From assembly GCF_900177735.1 (NCBI RefSeq), contig NZ_FXBB01000028.1, forward strand, positions 1 through 34,099: 34,099 bases of DNA. Reading direction: 5' to 3'. The DNA comes from Dethiosulfovibrio salsuginis. Its GTDB lineage: Bacteria > Synergistota > Synergistia > Synergistales > Dethiosulfovibrionaceae. Shown here one piece after another: positions 7,984 through 16,468 of this stretch; position 1 is the first letter of the stretch; each line of letters opens with the position of its first letter. The notes below the pieces were generated by a model. That model was not told the origin of the DNA. It made no database searches and saw only the letters and a list, made by a program, of their open reading frames with translations. The position numbers and the translations under genes were made by a program.

Positions 7984-8504
7984 GCCTTGCCATGGTGGTG
8001 GATCTGGTTTTTCTTTTTGTTACAGCGATCCTGGTGGTGAGAGGGCTTCTGAGGGGATTTCTGGGAGAGGTGATCTCCCTGATGGCGACGGTCGGAGGGG
8101 TGCTTCTAGCCCTTCGATTCGCCGATCAAGGAGGGGAGATGGTACTGGAGTTTCTCCCCGAGATCTCCTCTACCGTGGCAAAAGGCGGGGCCATGGTCGC
8201 TATTTTCGTGGTGACCGCCCTTATCGGCGCTATCGTCGGTAAGCTGTCTAAGGCTTTTTTGAGCCTCGCTTCTCTCACCTTTCTAGACAGATTGTTAGGT
8301 GTGATGGCAGGCATGATAAAGTCCCTGGCGATCCTGATGGTGCTTTTCGTCGTATTAAACCTTTCTGGTCCTCTCGTGCCCAGGGATTTGGCGGTAGAGA
8401 GCAAGGCGTTGGCTTTGGCCAGCTCTATATGGCCCTACGTCGCTCCCTACGTTATCAGCTCCGGTCTCATACCGGAGCCTGCGACTACAGGATCGGTGCT
8501 TTGA
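7980..8504 (+). CDS. CvpA-family membrane protein
   Basis: A 174-aa protein with four hydrophobic helices, starting AMVVDLVFLFVTAILVVRGLLRGFLGE. This matches the CvpA pattern, in which the first helix is followed by R-G-x-x-x-G-F-x-x-E. The family is linked to colicin V production and envelope function in enterobacteria; its molecular role is not settled. Start ATG overlaps the ZapA stop (ATGA). Position between zapA and mutS2 is widely conserved. Confidence 0.85.
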   Translation: MSLAMVVDLVFLFVTAILVVRGLLRGFLGEVISLMATVGGVLLALRFADQGGEMVLEFLPEISSTVAKGGAMVAIFVVTALIGAIVGKLSKAFLSLASLTFLDRLLGVMAGMIKSLAILMVLFVVLNLSGPLVPRDLAVESKALALASSIWPYVAPYVISSGLIPEPATTGSVL

Positions 8505-8505
8505 T

Positions 8506-10854
8506 ATGTACGTGTCAGACAGTGTTTTTGAGGTTTTGGAGATAGAGAAGATACTGCACCAGTTCGCTTCGTCAGCCCGAAGCGAACTGGGCATTTTTAT
8601 GCTTAAAAACTCCGAGCCTATGGTGGATATGGAAACCGTTCGTCGCCGCCAGAGGCTAATAGATAACTATAGGCGTTTTCTCTCCCTCTACGGGGCCCTT
8701 CCGTGGGTCTCAGGTATAAAAGAGATAATGGGTTTTGTCACTGCTGGCTTGGAATCGGGGATGATGTCCGGGGAGGAACTGGTTTTAGTGAGAAACCTCC
8801 TCGAGCTTGCGACCAGGATCAAAGAGTCCCTCTACGCCGCTAAGGAGGATTTTCCCGAGCTGGCCTCCCTAGGGAGGAAGGTCAGGGATTTTTCGGAGGA
8901 GATCGAATGTCTTTCCGTTTTGGACGATAAAGGGATCCTTGAGGACGGGGCATCTCCTAAGCTGAGAGACATCAGGGATAAGCTTTCGGATCTCAGAAAA
9001 AGGGTCCGAAAAGAGGGTAACTCCATAATCAACGGCTCTGGAGCCCATATGCTTCAGGAGAGGGTCCTGTCCATAAGAAACGGACGATCGGTGGTCCTGG
9101 TTCGTCAGGAGTTCGTCGGCCGTTTTCCGGGCATACTGGTTGACAGGTCGTCTTCAGGTAACTCGGCCTACATGGAGCCTAACGTGATTATTCCTCTGAA
9201 CAACAGAATAGTCGATATTCGTCAGGACGAGCTGGAGGAAGAACGGAGAATCCTGAGAGAGCTGACTTCTATGATAGTTTCCAGAAGAGGGGCTATCGAC
9301 GATGCCCAGGAAGTGGTGGCTACCGTGGATATGCTCTACGCCGTTTCGGAGGTCATGGATAGAAAACGGTGGATTTTACCGGACATGGTGGATTCCTCGG
9401 GGTTCAAGTTTTTTAGCGTCTATCACCCTATGCTAGGAGATGGAGCGGTGCCTATAGACGTCCGCTGTGGAGGTCCCTTCCGAATTCTAGTTGTGACAGG
9501 CCCTAACACCGGAGGAAAAACCGTTGCCCTCAAGACCGTCGGGGTTGCGGTGGTTCTCGCCTGGAGTGGACTTCCAATTCCCGCCATGGAGGGAAGCCAG
9601 GTGGGGCTGATATCAGCACTTTTTGCGGATATAGGCGATGAACAGAGCATAGAACAGAGCCTATCCACCTTCAGTGCTCACCTCAAAAAAGTGGTTCAGG
9701 TCCTTGACGAGGCGGACGAGAAGTCCCTTATCCTGCTGGACGAGTTAGGTGCCGGTACCGATCCTCAGGAGGGAGCTGCCCTCGGGGTGGCCCTTCTGAA
9801 GACCCTGAGAAGAAGGGGTTCCCTGGTTCTGGCCACCACCCACCATAATCCTATAAAGAAATTCGCTACAACCGCAGAAGGGGTTGAGACGGCCAGCGTC
9901 GATTTTGACCTTCAGACCCTTACCCCGACCTATCGGCTGATAATGGGTATACCGGGTCAAAGCAACGCTTTAGCCATAGCGGAGAGGTTGGGAATGCATC
10001 AGGAGGTCCTTATAGAGGCGAAAAAAGCCCTAAAGACAGGCGAGGCCTCGGTAGAGGTTATGATAGGAGAGCTTCAGAAGAAGACTCTGACCTTAGAGTC
10101 CCTTGAGCGTTCCTTGAGTCAGGAGAGGACCTCTATCGAGGAGGAAAGACGTAGACTACAGTCTGAGAGAAAGGACTTAGAACGACAGAAAAATCGCTCT
10201 CTGGTCAAGGCGGACAAAGAGGCGGAAAAGATCGTCGAGGAGGCCCAGAACAAGGCCATAGAGATGCTAAAAGGGCTGGATCAGGCGGCTAGATCGGCGG
10301 CCCATCGGGAGCTTGGTAAGCACCGTGAGGGCCTGGCTCGGTCTAAAGAAAGGTCAAGGGTACGTCAAAGCGCCCTGGAGGCAAGAGAGATACTCGAGAG
10401 AGACCCTGTCTCACTGAAGGCCGGTGACGTAGTCCAGATATCCGGGTCGTCGGTTCCCGGGGAAATACTCTCTCTGGAGGGTAAGAAAGCCCTGGTCCTC
10501 ATGGGGGGGCTTAAGGTAGAGGTCGATCTAAAAAAACTGGTTCCCAGCGATAAAAAGATAAAATCCGAGGTGTCCGGGCCGGTGTTGTCCGTCAGTCGCC
10601 CTGTAGGAGTGCCCAGCTCTATCATGGTCAGAGGGATGACGGTGGACGAGGCGATGCCTCTCGTCGCCGACTACCTGGATAAGGCGGTAAGAGCTGGATA
10701 CGGCGAGGTCACGGTGATACACGGCAGAGGCGAGGGGATCCTCCGTAGAAAGGTTCAGGAGCTCTGCCGCAGGCTTCCTTACGTCTCCAGTTTCCGGCTC
10801 GGAGAAAACGGCGAGGGAGGCTACGGAGTGACGGTGGTCAACTTTAGAGAGTAG
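8506..10854 (+). CDS. mutS2: MutS2 family ATPase with Smr nuclease domain
   Basis: 782-aa homologue of MutS lacking the mismatch-recognition domain. MutS2 proteins limit recombination and act on collided ribosomes in some bacteria. Seen in order: core/lever helices (about 1-300), ATPase with Walker A TGPNTGGKT (about 331-339) and LLDELGAGTDPQEG (Walker B and signature), a long charged coiled coil (about 510-640), and a C-terminal Smr domain starting at VRGMTVDEA with the nuclease motif HGRGEG (about 738-743). Full length and intact. ATG one base after the CvpA stop; a weak GGTG lies upstream, consistent with coupling. Confidence 0.96.
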   Translation: MYVSDSVFEVLEIEKILHQFASSARSELGIFMLKNSEPMVDMETVRRRQRLIDNYRRFLSLYGALPWVSGIKEIMGFVTAGLESGMMSGEELVLVRNLLELATRIKESLYAAKEDFPELASLGRKVRDFSEEIECLSVLDDKGILEDGASPKLRDIRDKLSDLRKRVRKEGNSIINGSGAHMLQERVLSIRNGRSVVLVRQEFVGRFPGILVDRSSSGNSAYMEPNVIIPLNNRIVDIRQDELEEERRILRELTSMIVSRRGAIDDAQEVVATVDMLYAVSEVMDRKRWILPDMVDSSGFKFFSVYHPMLGDGAVPIDVRCGGPFRILVVTGPNTGGKTVALKTVGVAVVLAWSGLPIPAMEGSQVGLISALFADIGDEQSIEQSLSTFSAHLKKVVQVLDEADEKSLILLDELGAGTDPQEGAALGVALLKTLRRRGSLVLATTHHNPIKKFATTAEGVETASVDFDLQTLTPTYRLIMGIPGQSNALAIAERLGMHQEVLIEAKKALKTGEASVEVMIGELQKKTLTLESLERSLSQERTSIEEERRRLQSERKDLERQKNRSLVKADKEAEKIVEEAQNKAIEMLKGLDQAARSAAHRELGKHREGLARSKERSRVRQSALEAREILERDPVSLKAGDVVQISGSSVPGEILSLEGKKALVLMGGLKVEVDLKKLVPSDKKIKSEVSGPVLSVSRPVGVPSSIMVRGMTVDEAMPLVADYLDKAVRAGYGEVTVIHGRGEGILRRKVQELCRRLPYVSSFRLGENGEGGYGVTVVNFRE

Positions 10855-10862
10855 CCAGACAC

Positions 10863-10891
10863 TTGACCTATCGCCTCTTTCGATGTATCCT
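10863..10891 (+). promoter_or_regulatory. Promoter of the tRNA-Arg gene
   Basis: TTGACC (10863-10868), 17-bp spacer, TATCCT (10886-10891), about 17 bp before the mature tRNA 5' end. It lies just after the mutS2 stop. Confidence 0.65.
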
Positions 10892-10908
10892 GTCACGGTG
10901 GTTTACGT

Positions 10909-10985
10909 GCGCCTGTAGCTCAGCCGGATAGAGTGCTGGCCTCCGGAGCCAGAGGTCGTGGGTTCGAATCCCGCCGGGCGCGCCA
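10909..10985 (+). tRNA. tRNA-Arg (anticodon CCG)
   Basis: Cloverleaf readable by eye: acceptor GCGCCTG / CGGGCGC (one T-G pair), D-arm GCTC..GAGT, anticodon stem CTGGC / GCCAG with loop CTCCGGA (anticodon CCG, reads CGG), T-arm GTGGG TTCGAAT CCCGC, discriminator G and an encoded CCA (10983-10985). Its 3' half is the likely chromosomal attachment site of the adjoining phage element. Confidence 0.97.
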
Positions 10986-11028
10986 CTTGCTACTTTAATC
11001 TAAGATCATCAATACGAAAAAGTACGAC

Positions 11029-11053
11029 AAAGCCCGCAGATGCGGGCTTTTTT
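11029..11053 (+). terminator. Intrinsic terminator after tRNA-Arg
   Basis: AAAGCCCGC (11029-11037) pairs with GCGGGCTTT (11042-11050) over a 4-nt loop AGAT, with a run of T to 11053. It ends the tRNA transcript before the integrase. Confidence 0.85.
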
Positions 11054-11128
11054 GCTATACTGACAGTGACGTTGGGGTGTTTCAATTTGACTAGGTTCGA
11101 CATCTAACGACACCTCACCGGACATAAT

Positions 11129-11162
11129 ACCGTACAACGTCTTTTCTTACACCGTACAACGT
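11129..11162. repeat. Direct repeats upstream of the integrase
   Basis: ACCGTACAACGT occurs at 11129-11140 and again at 11151-11162, a 22-bp period (two helical turns), just before the integrase ribosome site. Spacing and position suit integrase arm sites or an operator controlling int. No other copies were noticed nearby. Confidence 0.6.
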
Positions 11163-11181
11163 TAACGGGGGAGGAGTCAGT

Positions 11182-12306
11182 ATGCTTACCGATATGGCCC
11201 TGCGCAGGGCGAAGGCCCAAGAGAAAGCTTATTTGCTCACCGACGAACGAGGGCTTTACGTGGAAGTTCGGCCGACCGGCCGGAAGTTTTGGCGGCTTCG
11301 CATATGGGAGAAGGGCAAGGAGAAGAAAAAAACTCTTGGCGAATATCCCAACGTATCCCTAGCCGAAGCCAGGGTCATGAGAGACAAGCTAAAAGGTGGG
11401 GCCTTGGCAGATACCGACATAGACGTCTCCTTTAAGCAGGTGGCGTTGGAGTGGATCAAAAACAAAGTCCAGGGTATTCAGACGGATAAAAACGCTAAGC
11501 TCGTAGAGTCCAGATTGAGCCAGTGGGCCTTCCCTGTGATCGGGGATAAGCCAATGGTCCAGATTACCCCTCGGGACGTCCTCGATGTCCTGCGCCCTAT
11601 AGAAGCGGAGGAGAAGCTTGAGACCGCCCGGCGGGTGCGTCAGATAATAGGCCAGGTTTTTCGATATGGGGTAATCACCGGACAATGCGAAAGAGATATA
11701 ACCCACGACCTTCAGGGAGCCATCAGGCCGCCCAAAGTGACCCACATGCCTACCCTTACCTCTCCTGAACAAATAGGAGGCCTCCTGAGGGCTATAGATA
11801 CCCTAAAAGGCCAAATCAAGTATACGGTGCTGTTCCAGATCTACACCGCCGTAAGACCGGGGGAATTGAGACTGGCAGAGTGGGCCGAGATCGAGGGAGA
11901 TCTGTGGCGCATCCCAGGAGAGCGTATGAAGATGAGACGCCCCCACTGGGTGCCACTGTCAAAGCAGGCTGTGGAGGTTATTGAAAAGCTGCGTGTGATA
12001 TCGGGGCGATCGAAATACCTATTCCCCGCCGTAAGGGATAAAAAACGTCCTATGTCGGATATGACGGTGAACGCAGCTATCAGGCGTCTCGGGTACAGGA
12101 AAGATGAGCTTACAGGGCATGGTTTCCGAAGCATGTTCTCAACGGTGGCCAACGAGAATAACTGGCCACCGGACATCATCGAGCGGCAGCTGGCTCATGT
12201 CGATAAAAATACCGTTCGGGCGGCGTATAACCACGCTGAGTATATGCCCCAGCGGAGGGAGCTTTTGCAGTGGTGGGGAGACTGGCTGGATGAGCAGAGA
12301 GGATAA
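11182..12306 (+). CDS. int: P4-type tyrosine integrase
   Basis: Site-specific recombinase that inserts and excises the element at the tRNA. The 374 residues have an N-terminal arm-binding domain (DUF4102-like, about 1-75: LTDERGLYVEVRPTGRKFW), a SAM-like core-binding domain (about 80-180) and the catalytic domain. Catalytic residues can be placed: R225 (AVRPGELR), K250, H313 and R316 (TGHGFR), H339 (QLAHVDK) and nucleophile Y349 (RAAYNHAEY). ATG start behind GGGGAGGAG. It reads away from the tRNA and converges with the leftward operon. The family characteristically uses tRNA 3' ends as attB. Confidence 0.96.
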   Translation: MLTDMALRRAKAQEKAYLLTDERGLYVEVRPTGRKFWRLRIWEKGKEKKKTLGEYPNVSLAEARVMRDKLKGGALADTDIDVSFKQVALEWIKNKVQGIQTDKNAKLVESRLSQWAFPVIGDKPMVQITPRDVLDVLRPIEAEEKLETARRVRQIIGQVFRYGVITGQCERDITHDLQGAIRPPKVTHMPTLTSPEQIGGLLRAIDTLKGQIKYTVLFQIYTAVRPGELRLAEWAEIEGDLWRIPGERMKMRRPHWVPLSKQAVEVIEKLRVISGRSKYLFPAVRDKKRPMSDMTVNAAIRRLGYRKDELTGHGFRSMFSTVANENNWPPDIIERQLAHVDKNTVRAAYNHAEYMPQRRELLQWWGDWLDEQRG

Positions 12307-12311
12307 AAACG

Positions 12312-12342
12312 AAGGGCCACCCATCGGTATAGGGGGGCCCTT
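12312..12342. terminator. Bidirectional intrinsic terminator between int and the methylase
   Basis: AAGGGCCACCC (12312-12322) pairs with GGGGGGCCCTT (12332-12342) with one mismatch. A T-rich tail follows on the + side (TTTAT) and a better one on the minus side (the complement of AAAAAC, 12305-12310). It lies exactly between two convergent genes. Confidence 0.65.
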
Positions 12343-13223
12343 TATACTGCTACTTGTACGTTTCTCATGCACCCGAATGACTGCTTTTCATTGGCTTTTT
12401 GCGGGAAAGAAAGTCCTTCTGATACTGCCAAAAACTCACTCCCATCGGCCTTTTCTTGAGCGGTATAGGACAGAGAGTAAGTCAATGATTTGTAGTCCTT
12501 ATAAAGAACGCGGATCTCTGGCGTATTGTCGTAAGAAATTGCCCAGGGTATCGTTATTCTTTCTAGTGCTTGGGAAACTGTTTTATGGTCATCAGGCCCA
12601 TAGAAATTATCGTAAAGGCCCTGCCCTTTTTTGTAGTATGGGGGATCTAGATATAAAAAATTACGTGAGTCCTGAGGAAGCTGCTCTATCAGTTTGACGG
12701 CATCCATGCGCGTTACCTTTATCTTATCTCTCTTTGCTGCTATGTTTTGGATCCTCCTTACAAGCTCGTCTTTTTTAAAACGAGCGTCAAGCTTCCACTC
12801 TCCCTCTTGATTTTTCCCTCCGATAACCCCCCCTTTGATAATCCCCGACCGGTTGGTCCTGTTCAGGAAAAAAGTTGAGAAGGCTAAGTCCATGGATCCA
12901 ACCAAAGAAGAGGCGTTTGCCTGAATTTCCTTTTGCCTAAACCATTCTTCCATAGACACGTGGGTGTCATGTATCTTCCTAGATAAGGCTTCCGTATGGT
13001 TTAGAACTGCATTCCAGAAGGAGAAGACCGAAGCGTTTAGATCGTTGATGTGTATTGTCGATGCATATCCATCAAAAAGCAGCTGGAGAGCAAGTGCAGC
13101 CCCTCCTGCATATGGTTCAATGTAGTTGATCCCTATAAGGTGATTGGCCTCTATAAGGTTTTCTATGAATGGAACAAGCTTTCTCTTCCCGCCTGGATAC
13201 CGGAGTGGCGTATAAAAAGGCAT
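12342..13223 (-). CDS. D12-class adenine-N6 DNA methyltransferase (Dam-like)
   Basis: The 293-aa enzyme transfers methyl from SAM to adenine N6 in DNA. The order is that of class D12: N-terminal PLRYPGGKRKL (6-16), SAM-binding YIEPYAGGAA (34-43), a target-recognition region (about 60-160) and the catalytic DPPY (193-196). ATG with a strong GGAGGAGGTGATT upstream. It is the last gene of the leftward operon, 51 bp after the ParB-like gene. No cognate restriction enzyme is recognisable next to it. It may protect phage DNA or act with the two preceding genes; the recognised sequence cannot be read from the protein by eye. Confidence 0.93.
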   Translation of the reverse strand: MPFYTPLRYPGGKRKLVPFIENLIEANHLIGINYIEPYAGGAALALQLLFDGYASTIHINDLNASVFSFWNAVLNHTEALSRKIHDTHVSMEEWFRQKEIQANASSLVGSMDLAFSTFFLNRTNRSGIIKGGVIGGKNQEGEWKLDARFKKDELVRRIQNIAAKRDKIKVTRMDAVKLIEQLPQDSRNFLYLDPPYYKKGQGLYDNFYGPDDHKTVSQALERITIPWAISYDNTPEIRVLYKDYKSLTYSLSYTAQEKADGSEFLAVSEGLSFPQKANEKQSFGCMRNVQVAV

Positions 13224-13274
13224 GTAATCACCTCCTCCCCGCTATCCTATCACGGAAATAGGCGTTTGGGCATG

Positions 13275-14636
13275 CTACTTTTGATCCCATAATTTTTCTA
13301 TAAAATCCGACAGAGTGTCCCATGTATTGTTAAGAGTAGTAGGGTCAACTATCATTTTAGAGTTATGTACATATGCGTTTAATGTCTTTGTGGAAAAAAA
13401 ACTGGCAGGGTTGCTAGTCATCACTTTTATAGGATGTATTTGATTTTCGGTCATCATATTGTTTTCTTCCATGTATTTCATGCATGTATTTATTTTTGCG
13501 TGCAGTGGGGTATTGTCATTGAAATGAAGCCCGCTTTTTTGCATAAATCCTTCTAAGCTTAATTCAAGAAACACTCGAATAAGGACTGCGCACGCATTAG
13601 GATGTTCTCCAGAATTTAGCTTTTTCAACTCCCTAAAGATGTCGTTTGTTCTGTGTTGGTCTATTGAGAGTTGGAAACTCGATGGGATAAATTTCTTTCT
13701 GTTGCTAGCTGATGGCTTGGTCCTTTTTTTAGTTTTTGTTGTCGATTCAGAATTTTCAGGAGTGGTCGAGGAGTTATCTTGGGAATGCTTTGACTTGTTA
13801 GGCTCCGTTTTTCCCTCAGAATTGGTCTCTAAGGACCATTCCTCTCCTTCGATAGAGGGTTTTATACCCAGTCCCTCAACGTAAGCTAAGCGATCCTCCC
13901 TCTGTTTGATTCGGTTCAAGGCCCCAATTTGGGACAAATCAGCAACAACTTTTTCCATTAAGGGTTTGAACTGATCTGGAGGGACTTTAGTCCTTATAGG
14001 ATTAGTACCTGTAATTCCAAGAGTTTCTCTTACTTCTGGAGTTCCTAAGAGTCTTTGTAGGTTGGTTATAGGGTAATCATTGTCTATTTTTACTCCGTTT
14101 TTCCCTAAAAAATCAAGAATTTCTGTGGCATTTTTATTCTTTTTATTCCCACCTGATTGCTCGAATCTGCTTTTGGCTCTCGCACTCCATTGGACAACAC
14201 CTTTGCCTTCGTTTTCTCCGGTATGTTTAAGGCTCATCCATCTGGTAGCATCTTCTCTATTGCTAAAAACAACACAGAGAATTTTTTCGAAAGACTTTTT
14301 ATCAAGGGCGAGGATATTTTTCTTTTTTATTTCTAATGCAGTTTTGTCTAGTAAGGATGGATTATTTAGTATTTTTAATGCTAGTATCCTTCTATTGCCC
14401 TCGACTACAGTGAATTTTTCTCCTCCATTATCACTGTCAACGTAGACCGCAATGTTGTCGAGAGGGCTTAGATCATTTTTTGAAATGTCAATTGCTAGGT
14501 TAATGATTTTGTCGCCTTGATCTTGAATCAATGCTTCAATAGATTTTTCTTGTGTTAGCTTTTCTCCGGTTCGATAATTGCTAGTATCAAGAAGAATATC
14601 GTTAAGGTTTATGCTTTGTATTTTTGTTGTAGGCAT
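13275..14636 (-). CDS. ParB/Srx-like N-terminal domain protein with unknown C-terminal domain
   Basis: 453 residues. The N-terminal part (about 5-110) has a ParB-like fold signature with VVEGNRRILALKIL (77-90), the counterpart of the ParB box with paired arginines, a site that in ParB-like proteins binds or hydrolyses nucleotide. A helical middle part follows. Then comes a low-complexity Ser/Thr/Lys/Asn linker (about 270-315) and a C-terminal domain of about 130 residues (FQLSIDQHRTNDIFRELKKL onward) that I do not recognise. AT-rich compared with the backbone and with most prophage genes, suggesting separate acquisition. ATG with AAGGAGAGAT upstream. Flanked by a UDG-fold protein and an adenine methylase, so a joint role in DNA modification or defence is plausible. 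A plasmid-partition role is unlikely without a ParA. Confidence 0.7.
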   Translation of the reverse strand: MPTTKIQSINLNDILLDTSNYRTGEKLTQEKSIEALIQDQGDKIINLAIDISKNDLSPLDNIAVYVDSDNGGEKFTVVEGNRRILALKILNNPSLLDKTALEIKKKNILALDKKSFEKILCVVFSNREDATRWMSLKHTGENEGKGVVQWSARAKSRFEQSGGNKKNKNATEILDFLGKNGVKIDNDYPITNLQRLLGTPEVRETLGITGTNPIRTKVPPDQFKPLMEKVVADLSQIGALNRIKQREDRLAYVEGLGIKPSIEGEEWSLETNSEGKTEPNKSKHSQDNSSTTPENSESTTKTKKRTKPSASNRKKFIPSSFQLSIDQHRTNDIFRELKKLNSGEHPNACAVLIRVFLELSLEGFMQKSGLHFNDNTPLHAKINTCMKYMEENNMMTENQIHPIKVMTSNPASFFSTKTLNAYVHNSKMIVDPTTLNNTWDTLSDFIEKLWDQK

Positions 14637-14701
14637 TAAGATCTCTCCTTCTTGTTAAGCAATAGGTCTGTTTGGATATAGAACTTTTGGTGAGTGTTTT
14701 T

Positions 14702-14806
14702 TCAAAACTCAATCCTAACTTCCCCTCTCCCAACCACCGCTGCCCCCGTCGGACCCTTCAGCGTCATCCCGGCGTAAACTTGGTGGTGAAGTACCTCATG
14801 GTGGCG
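14702..14806 (-). pseudogene. Possible remnant of a phage gene between two AT-rich genes
   Basis: This GC-rich strip lies between the AT-rich ParB-like and UDG-like genes. Read leftwards from about 14806 one frame gives HHEVLHHQVYAGMTLKGP and ends EVRIEF before a TGA at 14702-14704, with a stop just upstream and no good start. It looks like the C-terminal tail of a protein whose rest is missing. The rest of 14637-14847 holds only the ParB-like gene's ribosome site and no other gene that I can see. The family is not recognised. Confidence 0.25.
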
Positions 14807-14847
14807 TTAGCCTCGATCTCCTGAGGGGCAAGTAAACAGAGTTGAGT

Positions 14848-15561
14848 TTATTTGCGACATCTCGCTTGACAGACTCTGATCTCTTTAGGTGCGTTTCTAT
14901 AGGCCCTAGCTTCTACAATAAAGCAACTCGAAGAAGGGTGGCATCTTTGAAAGATTGTTTCTCTTGTAGTTTCTTCAGCTGCACTTGTTATGTCTTTTTT
15001 TATTCCGTCTAAGCTAGTGCAAGCATTTACGATATATTTAGGGCTATCGCTGGGGATGGATTTATATACGTCTGCTAGTCTTTCTTTAAATTTTTCCCTC
15101 CCACCCTCTTGCCATATTTTATTAAAAACATCATGTTTTATTTTTTTGTTCGTTTTATTTTGTGTTAGTCCTAGCGAACACTGATATTGAATTGCATTGA
15201 TGAGATAGATATAGCATTTCCCCCACTTATCCATTTGTATCGTCATGCTTTTGATGAAATAGTTTTTTATGTTCTCGCCTGTTTTCCCTTTGGCTGGACG
15301 GGGTTTGTTTATGGAAGTGGCTTCTGTTAATAGAAAAAATTCGGCTACATGGGGAGATTCTAAGATTAAAATGAAAACAGGTTCTTTTTTATTTTTTGAT
15401 GTTTTTTTATAACGCTTAAGTTTGTAGCCCCCATTTTCCTCCTCTACAGAAATCCACTGATCTTCGCACTTGCAGTCACAGAACAATGGAGCGTCTATAT
15501 TTTCAGAGTACCTGTCGAGTATCCTTTTCACGGTTTCTTCGTATCTCTCTTTGTCTTCCAT
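14848..15561 (-). CDS. Uracil-DNA-glycosylase-fold protein
   Basis: 237 residues. Motifs in order suggest the UDG superfamily: FILILESPH (63-71) at the first strand, in place of the GQDP/GESPG loop; PAKGKTG (89-95); INAIQYQCSLG (121-131); IVNACT (177-182); and HPSS (208-211), matching motif B (HPS) of UDGs. An N-terminal CDCKC cluster (28-32) might bind metal. The ESPH variant lacks the canonical catalytic residues of families 1 to 4, so base excision activity is not assured. ATG with GGAGGAGAGG upstream. Strongly AT-rich, like its ParB-like neighbour. It heads the three-gene cassette with the adenine methylase. Confidence 0.55.
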   Translation of the reverse strand: MEDKERYEETVKRILDRYSENIDAPLFCDCKCEDQWISVEEENGGYKLKRYKKTSKNKKEPVFILILESPHVAEFFLLTEATSINKPRPAKGKTGENIKNYFIKSMTIQMDKWGKCYIYLINAIQYQCSLGLTQNKTNKKIKHDVFNKIWQEGGREKFKERLADVYKSIPSDSPKYIVNACTSLDGIKKDITSAAEETTRETIFQRCHPSSSCFIVEARAYRNAPKEIRVCQARCRK

Positions 15562-15677
15562 TGCCTACCTCTCCTCCGATCTACTTTCTGCCCCGGCCAA
15601 GCTGATGTTCTCCTCTTCTCGAAGGATGCCTTAAAGGAAGAGTCATGAATTGCTTTTGAGGTTAAGATCCTGTTTTA

Positions 15678-16421
15678 TTATTTCACAAAAATGATGTCTA
15701 ATAGTTCCCAGTCATCGTTGCCCCTATAGTGCATCTTAGCAATGTAGTATGTGCGGATCATTGCCCCCATAGGGTTTTGACTGTCGACATAAGATTTTAT
15801 TACCCAAGTGGAATCATCTAATTGCCTTGACTCCCTATCAATGAAAGGAAATTTGGCAGTCGATGGGCACTTTAAATAGTCTTTTACAAAATTTTTCGAC
15901 CATATGAAGGCTGCTATTTCATCTCCTACATCTTCTTGGGGGACGTATGGCTTATGCTGTTCCCTTGCCGGAGGTTTTACCTCAACTGGCTGGGGCCTGT
16001 CTGCCGTCGCCAAAGATACGGCTATCGCGAGCGGGATCAGCACAGCTAATATTGCCCAGTCGCCTTTGCCCCCCACAGAAAGAGGCTCCCCTCCAAGGAG
16101 TCCTTCGGAGGAACCCTGATCGTCTCTCCCATAAAGGATTTGACGGACCAATTCCCTGGTCTTTGGCGTAGGCCCCTCTTTAGTGATTGCGCGGGAGATC
16201 TCTTTGTACTTTTTGTCTGAGATTATTTTTGCCTCTCGGACCTTGTAGACGATGTGGAGTAGCTCAGGGACGCTGATGTCCTCAGAGACATGATAGGCTT
16301 TGAGAGGAGCCCTCTTGGCCTCCTCTAACTTGCCCTGTATATATCTCTTTGCAATAATTATTCCTACTGGGATAGCTATCATAGAAACCATTAAGATGGC
16401 AGTCCATAACATGAGACTCAT
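15678..16421 (-). CDS. Two-helix membrane protein of the lysogeny operon
   Basis: 247 residues, not assigned to a named family. An N-terminal hydrophobic helix (about 4-24) is followed by a charged cytoplasmic-type stretch with a SHOCT-like helical part. A second hydrophobic helix lies near 123-141 (WAILAVLIPLAIAVSLATA). The C-terminal domain (about 165-247) contains FVKDYLKCPSTAKFP, a segment I associate with small prophage and lipoprotein domains of unknown role. Lying among lysogeny genes, it may be an exclusion or moron-type protein expressed in the lysogen; this is inference. ATG start; ImmA-like gene 47 bp upstream. Confidence 0.65.
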   Translation of the reverse strand: MSLMLWTAILMVSMIAIPVGIIIAKRYIQGKLEEAKRAPLKAYHVSEDISVPELLHIVYKVREAKIISDKKYKEISRAITKEGPTPKTRELVRQILYGRDDQGSSEGLLGGEPLSVGGKGDWAILAVLIPLAIAVSLATADRPQPVEVKPPAREQHKPYVPQEDVGDEIAAFIWSKNFVKDYLKCPSTAKFPFIDRESRQLDDSTWVIKSYVDSQNPMGAMIRTYYIAKMHYRGNDDWELLDIIFVK

Positions 16422-16468
16422 CTCCTGCTCGTACTAACCCCTACCCAAATCCGCCACCCCTGGCGGTG

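Noticed and set aside
12104-12697. 197-aa rightward ORF over the end of int and the methylase
   Set aside because: Antisense to the D12 methylase and out of frame with int; it crosses the terminator.
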